From the NCBI GenBank assembly GCA_029266795.1, contig JAQSWE010000092.1:1-8827 (forward strand): DNA of 8,827 nt, in the 5' to 3' direction. The position numbers and the translations under genes are program-made. Within the stretch, counting starts at the first letter, position 1, and the number at the start of each line of letters is the position of its first letter. Positions 5,091-8,827 of this stretch are shown in pieces. Origin of the DNA: Alphaproteobacteria bacterium. GTDB taxonomy: Bacteria; Pseudomonadota; Alphaproteobacteria; Micavibrionales; UBA2020. The notes beneath the pieces were generated by a model, which was given only the letters and a program-made list of their open reading frames with translations, did not search any database and had not been told where the DNA came from.

Positions 5091-6572
5091 TTAAAGGAAC
5101 GCGACCTCGGTGAAGCTGCGCAGCTTGCGGCTGTGCAAACGCCCTGCCCCCATCGCGCGGATTTTTTCCATCGTCAATACGCCGATCTTCAAGTGCTGGT
5201 CGACGCGCTCGCGGTAGAAAGTATCCGCCATGCCGGGCAGTTTCAGCTGGCCGTGCAGGGGTTTGTCCGAGACGCAGAGCAGCGTGCCGTACGGCACGCG
5301 GAAGCGGAAACCGTTCGTGCAGATCGTCGCGGATTCCATGTCGAGCGCGACAGCGCGCGACTGGCTCAGCTGCTGCACGGGGACTTTTTGTTCCCACAAT
5401 TCCCAGTTACGGTCGGAAACGGTCGCAACCGTGCCAGTGCGCATGATTTTTTTCAGGTCGTAGCCCTTGAAGCCGGTGACTTCCGCGACCGACTGTTCGA
5501 GCGCCACCTGCACCTCCGACAGCGCAGGGATCGGAACCCAAGGGGGCACCGCGTTATCAAGCACGCCGTCAAAGCGCACATAACCATGCGACAGCACATA
5601 ATCGCCCAGCTTCTGCGAATTGCGCAGGCCCGCGCAGTGGCCAAGCATCAGCCATGTATGCGACCTCAGGACAGCGACGTGGTCGGTAATCGTTTTCGCG
5701 TTCGACGGGCCGACACCGATGTTGATGAGCGTAATGCCCGTGCCGTCTTTGCGTTTCAAATGGTAAGCCGGCATCTGCGGCAGGCGCGGCGGTTTCTTGC
5801 CGTCGTCCACTTTTTCGGCGGGCAGGTTGGCGTTCAGCGTGATGACGTTGCCGGGTTCGACGAAGGCGGTGTATTGGTCCTGCCCCGGCGTTTCGCCATC
5901 TTCTGCTTTCGCCATCAGTGCATGACAGTCGCGGATGAATTCGTCGACATAGAACTGGTAGTTGGTGAACAACACGAATTTCTGGAAGTGTTCCGCTGAT
6001 GTGCCGGTGTAATGCTTCAGGCGCTGGAGGCTCAGATCCACGCGCGGCGCGGTGAACAGCGCGAGCGGCCCGGGCTCGCCCGCCTTGACCTCGTGCCTGC
6101 CGTTCGGAATTTCATCGTCCATGCTCGCAAGATCGGGCTGGTCGAACAGCAGCGGCAGATGCGCGATGTGGTCGGGCGTGAGGTCACGCTCGAGGTGGAA
6201 TTTATCGCCCAGCGCAAAATGCAGCGGGATCGGCATTTCACTCACGCCGACCAGCAGTTCAGCCTGCGGGTGGTTGGTCAGCAGCAGCGTGAACTGCTCC
6301 AGATAATAATTGCGGTACAAGTCAGGCCGCGTCAGCGTCGTGGAATATGTGCCGGGATGCGAGATGAAGCCGTAGGACAAACGGTTATCGACCGAAGGCC
6401 CTTTCGTCGTGCTGATCATCACATAGGGATAATTCGCGCGTACGCGCGTATCCATCTCCTGCCCCTGCGCATACAGGTCGAAGGCATGGCGCAGGTAATT
6501 TACGTTGGCCTGGTAGATTTCGGTGACCCAGTTCAGCGCTTTCTCCGGATCGCGGAAGCCCTTGGTCGTCAT
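5091..6572 (-). CDS. amn: AMP nucleosidase
   Basis: AMP nucleosidase (EC 3.2.2.4) hydrolyses AMP to adenine and ribose 5-phosphate in the cytosol and so drains the adenylate pool. The protein matches the E. coli enzyme along its whole length, as I recall that sequence. The N-terminal regulatory domain has SHPGTYSTTLTRPDLYRNY and LKHYTGTSAEHFQKFVLFTNY. The C-terminal nucleoside-phosphorylase-fold domain has NIGVGPSNAKT (about 284-294), LMLGHCAGLR, ALDMESATI, SDKPLHG (about 435-441) and a final LHSRKLRSF. With 493 residues it is close to the E. coli length of 484. The frame extends to a TTG at 6617 inside ftsY. I prefer the ATG at 6572 because its MTTKGFRDPEKAL start lines up with the E. coli N-terminus. 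Its Shine-Dalgarno is poor, so translation may lean on coupling to ftsY, whose stop is 28 bases upstream. Confidence 0.95.
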   Translation of the reverse strand: MTTKGFRDPEKALNWVTEIYQANVNYLRHAFDLYAQGQEMDTRVRANYPYVMISTTKGPSVDNRLSYGFISHPGTYSTTLTRPDLYRNYYLEQFTLLLTNHPQAELLVGVSEMPIPLHFALGDKFHLERDLTPDHIAHLPLLFDQPDLASMDDEIPNGRHEVKAGEPGPLALFTAPRVDLSLQRLKHYTGTSAEHFQKFVLFTNYQFYVDEFIRDCHALMAKAEDGETPGQDQYTAFVEPGNVITLNANLPAEKVDDGKKPPRLPQMPAYHLKRKDGTGITLINIGVGPSNAKTITDHVAVLRSHTWLMLGHCAGLRNSQKLGDYVLSHGYVRFDGVLDNAVPPWVPIPALSEVQVALEQSVAEVTGFKGYDLKKIMRTGTVATVSDRNWELWEQKVPVQQLSQSRAVALDMESATICTNGFRFRVPYGTLLCVSDKPLHGQLKLPGMADTFYRERVDQHLKIGVLTMEKIRAMGAGRLHSRKLRSFTEVAFL

Positions 6573-6600
6573 CAGGCCGTCGCGGATGGGAGATGGTCCT

Positions 6601-7596
6601 TTAATTCCGGTGAGCAATTTCGTCTAACCCCGTTAATCCAGCGGCATAGTCTTCGGCCACGAACGGCCGCAGATCATCCATGCCCTCACCTATACCTATA
6701 GCATGAACTGGTAAACCAAATCTTTCGACAAGCGACACCAGCACCCCGCCTTTTGCCGTTCCGTCGAGTTTTGTGACGATCAGGCCAGTTATGTTAACCA
6801 TCTGCTTGAATTGCTCCAGCTGGCTATGGGCGTTCTGGCCGACGGTGGCATCCAGCACCAGCAGCGTCGCATGGGGGGCATCGGGGTTTTTCTTCTGGAT
6901 GATGCGCATGATCTTGGCGAGCTCTTCCATCAGGTTGGTTTTGTTCTGCAGGCGGCCTGCGGTGTCGATCATCAATACGTCGATGTCTTCGGCAACTGCG
7001 CGGTCCATCGCCTCGAACACCAGCGCGGCCGCATCCGAACCCTCGCCCGCAGCGACCACGGGGCATTTGATGCGGTCGGCCCATACTTTCAACTGCTCGA
7101 CGGCGGCGGCGCGGAAGGTATCGCCCGCGACCATCATCACCTTGCGGCCTTCATTCTTGAACTGCGCCCCCAGCTTGCCGATGGTTGTCGTCTTGCCGGT
7201 CCCGTTTACGCCGCAGACGAGGATGACATAGGGCTTCGCGTATTTGTCGAAGAGTTGTTTTTCGGCAGGCGCGAGAATTTTTTCAATTTCTTCGCCCAGC
7301 GCCTTGCGGATTTCTTCAGGAGATACTTCCTTGCCAAATCGTTCCTTCGAAATGCCCGCCACCAGTTTCGCCGCCGTAGCGGGGCCAAGATCGGCGGAAA
7401 TCAGCAGCTCTTCCAGCTCCTCCAGCGTTTCCGCATCCAGTTTCCGCGTCGTAAAAATCTGCGTCACGCCCTTGGTGATTTTTTCCGACGATTGCGACAG
7501 CTGTTCCTTCAGCCGCGTGAACCAGCCCTTCTTCGAGCGTTCCGCATCCATCGGCTTGGCGACAGTCGTGTCTTTTTTCTTGAGGAACCAGATCAT
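6601..7596 (-). CDS. ftsY: Signal recognition particle receptor FtsY
   Basis: FtsY is the membrane-associated GTPase that docks the SRP-ribosome complex and hands nascent membrane proteins to SecYEG. The 331 residues show the NG domain: a helical N domain (about 25-110), P-loop GVNGTGKTT (129-137), the insertion-box DTFRAAAVEQL (159-169), DTAGR (211-215), TKLDGTAKGG (275-284) and GIGEGMDDLRPF (301-312). The short basic, aromatic start (MIWFLKKK, later KKGWFTRLKEQL) fits the lipid-binding amphipathic helix. The long acidic A domain of E. coli FtsY is absent, as is common in Alphaproteobacteria. The ATG at 7596 has GGAAGG about 10 bases upstream. It overlaps the stop of the small membrane gene in an ATGA, which implies translational coupling. 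It is followed by amn. Confidence 0.97.
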   Translation of the reverse strand: MIWFLKKKDTTVAKPMDAERSKKGWFTRLKEQLSQSSEKITKGVTQIFTTRKLDAETLEELEELLISADLGPATAAKLVAGISKERFGKEVSPEEIRKALGEEIEKILAPAEKQLFDKYAKPYVILVCGVNGTGKTTTIGKLGAQFKNEGRKVMMVAGDTFRAAAVEQLKVWADRIKCPVVAAGEGSDAAALVFEAMDRAVAEDIDVLMIDTAGRLQNKTNLMEELAKIMRIIQKKNPDAPHATLLVLDATVGQNAHSQLEQFKQMVNITGLIVTKLDGTAKGGVLVSLVERFGLPVHAIGIGEGMDDLRPFVAEDYAAGLTGLDEIAHRN

Positions 7597-7835
7597 TTCG
7601 CTACAACCTTCCGCAGCCAGTCATAAAAATTATTCTTCACCGCAAACAGCGGCAGCAGAAACAAAAATGTCAGGAAAGCGACAAGCGCAAAAACCCATGC
7701 GAATTGTGCCAGCAAAGCAAGCGCTTTAATGTCATCCATCGATACAATCGTCATGTATGACGCGCACAAAAAAGCGGGCAATGTCGCACATGCTGCCGTC
7801 ACTTTAAAAATATGCTTGGGTGTATGCGCATTCAT
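7593..7835 (-). CDS. Small two-helix membrane protein coupled to ftsY
   Basis: This 80-residue protein has two predicted membrane segments, roughly residues 11-32 (KVTAACATLPAFLCASYMTI) and 38-66 (ALALLAQFAWVFALVAFLTF and on). A short SMDD turn joins them, and the C-terminus is basic and aromatic (KNNFYDWLRKVVAK). By the positive-inside rule, His/Lys at the N-terminus and Lys/Arg at the C-terminus put both ends in the cytoplasm. It starts 13 bases after the mtaB stop, with only a weak AAGAG-type ribosome site. Its TGA overlaps the ftsY ATG by 4 bases. I do not recognise a family. Its place inside the mtaB-ftsY pair and the coupling suggest co-expression with the SRP receptor; a joint role is inference. 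Confidence 0.75.
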   Translation of the reverse strand: MNAHTPKHIFKVTAACATLPAFLCASYMTIVSMDDIKALALLAQFAWVFALVAFLTFLFLLPLFAVKNNFYDWLRKVVAK

Positions 7836-7848
7836 CCAGATTTAACTC

Positions 7849-8827
7849 TTACGCGACATTGCCGAGCAGTACGCCCTCGCCAACGGCATTCAGTTTCACC
7901 TTCAGCAGCGTCCCCGGTTTGACATCCTGATCAAAGGCGACTTCGCTGAAATATTCCGTGCGGCCTTTATTACCCTTTTCGGCCAGCACAGGCAAGGTTT
8001 TGCCGACCAGCGTGGAGAGGTGTTTATCGACCTGTTTTGCGCCCAGTTCGCGCAGCAGTTTCGCCCGGGCTTTGCGGATATCGCCTTGCACCTGCGGCAT
8101 TTTTGCGGCGGGCGTGCCGGGGCGCGGACTGTAAGGGAAGACGTGCAGGAAGGTCAGGTCGCATTCCGTGACGGCCTTCAGCGTGTTGTCGAACATCGCG
8201 TCGGTTTCGGTCGGGAAGCCCGCGATGATATCCGCGCCAAAGACAATATCAGGACGCAGGCTACGCGCGCGGTCGCAGATTTCCATCAGGTGATGGCGCA
8301 GGTGGCGGCGCTTCATGCGTTTCAAAATCATGTCGTCGCCCGCCTGCATCGAGATATGCAGGTGCGGCATAAAACGCGGTTCATCGGCGATAATCTGCCA
8401 CAGGTCGTCATCAATCTCGACAGGGTCGAGCGACGACAGCCGCAGGCGCGACAGTTCCGGCACGAGCGCGAGCAGGCGGCGGATCATCTGGCCGAGGCGC
8501 GGCTGCCCCGGCAGATCGGGGCCGTAGGACGTAATATCAACGCCCGTCAGGACGACTTCATGATATCCGCCCGCGACCAGTTTCTTCACCTGATCGACAA
8601 TCTCGCCCATCGGAACGGAGCGCGAATTGCCGCGGCCATAAGGGATGATGCAAAAGGTGCAGCGGTGGTCGCAGCCGTTCTGCACCTGCACGAAAGCGCG
8701 CGCATGGGATTCAAAACCGGAAATCATGTGGCGCGCGGTTTCCTTGACCGACATGATGTCGTTCACGATCACGCGCTCCGTCGCCGGTTGCGCCCAGGTT
8801 TCGGCTTTCAGCTTCAGGTCGTTGCCG
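7849..8827 (-). CDS. mtaB: tRNA (t6A37) methylthiotransferase MtaB, N-terminal part missing
   Basis: MtaB is a radical SAM enzyme with two iron-sulfur clusters. It adds a methylthio group to N6-threonylcarbamoyladenosine at tRNA position 37, giving ms2t6A. The frame is open to the window edge, so the gene begins outside; there is a GTG at 8772 but coding sense continues upstream (GNDLKLKAETW, the end of the UPF0004 domain). Visible parts are the radical SAM CxxxCxxC motif in NGCDHRCTFCIIPYGRG, then LTGVDITSYG, LRLSSLDPVEI, HISMQAGDD, FGADIIAGFPTET and HVFPYSPRPGTPAAKMP, and a C-terminal TRAM domain ending GEGVLLGNVA. The FGADIIAGFPTE and HVFPYSPRPGTPA blocks separate it from MiaB and RimO. 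It is the first visible gene of a probable mtaB-small membrane gene-ftsY-amn operon. Confidence 0.95.
   Translation of the reverse strand, partial: GNDLKLKAETWAQPATERVIVNDIMSVKETARHMISGFESHARAFVQVQNGCDHRCTFCIIPYGRGNSRSVPMGEIVDQVKKLVAGGYHEVVLTGVDITSYGPDLPGQPRLGQMIRRLLALVPELSRLRLSSLDPVEIDDDLWQIIADEPRFMPHLHISMQAGDDMILKRMKRRHLRHHLMEICDRARSLRPDIVFGADIIAGFPTETDAMFDNTLKAVTECDLTFLHVFPYSPRPGTPAAKMPQVQGDIRKARAKLLRELGAKQVDKHLSTLVGKTLPVLAEKGNKGRTEYFSEVAFDQDVKPGTLLKVKLNAVGEGVLLGNVA

Noticed and set aside
5133..5999. Plus-strand open frame of 288 codons
   Set aside because: It is antisense to amn, which is certain by homology. Composition is shadow-like, with many Arg, His, Gln and Phe residues.
6573..6617. 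TTG-started N-terminal extension of amn
   Set aside because: It overlaps the ftsY end and adds residues absent from the E. coli enzyme. The ATG at 6572 aligns with the family N-terminus.
6811..7626. Plus-strand open frame of 271 codons
   Set aside because: It is antisense to ftsY, which has all its GTPase motifs.

Overview
The window looks like a chromosomal segment of an alphaproteobacterium, moderately GC-rich with strong G/C preference at codon third positions. Three observations support this: a DUF2336 protein (a family found almost only in Alphaproteobacteria), the mtaB-ftsY gene order common in that class, and TTAA-N7-TTAA boxes and GANTC sites of the CtrA/CcrM kind in one intergenic region. 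I cannot place it to genus. A deep-branching or predatory lineage (Rhodospirillales- or Micavibrio-like) is only a guess. I see no insertion sequence, tRNA, rRNA or CRISPR array. No gene-free stretch exceeds about 300 bases; the longest is 1361-1602 and it is rich in regulatory signals.

Left part (1-1936). The 3' end of an unrecognised plus-strand gene runs into the tail of a minus-strand DUF2336 gene. That gene is divergent from a small Gln/Arg/Glu-rich ORF with a TTG start. The shared intergenic region carries matching promoter layouts on both strands (TTAA-N7-TTAA, 9 bases, GATACA or GATACT), a run of TTAA motifs in 11-bp phase, and three GANTC sites in 73 bases. This resembles cell-cycle/CtrA control and is the most interesting signal in the window. 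The small ORF ends at a strong bidirectional terminator.

Middle part (1942-4988). A minus-strand M20-type peptidase with substituted metal-ligand positions is divergent from a plus-strand ankyrin-repeat protein. An AHSA1/SRPBCC protein follows on the plus strand. It ends directly against the stop codon of a minus-strand unknown gene, whose promoter carries an inverted repeat around the -35.

Right part (5091-8827, minus strand). This is a probable operon in transcription order: mtaB (tRNA t6A37 methylthiotransferase, start beyond the window), an 80-residue two-helix membrane protein, ftsY (SRP receptor GTPase, ATGA-coupled to the small gene), and amn (AMP nucleosidase). It joins tRNA modification, co-translational membrane targeting and adenylate turnover. 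The small membrane gene is the undescribed member.

All functional calls rest on sequence reading alone; no database search was run.
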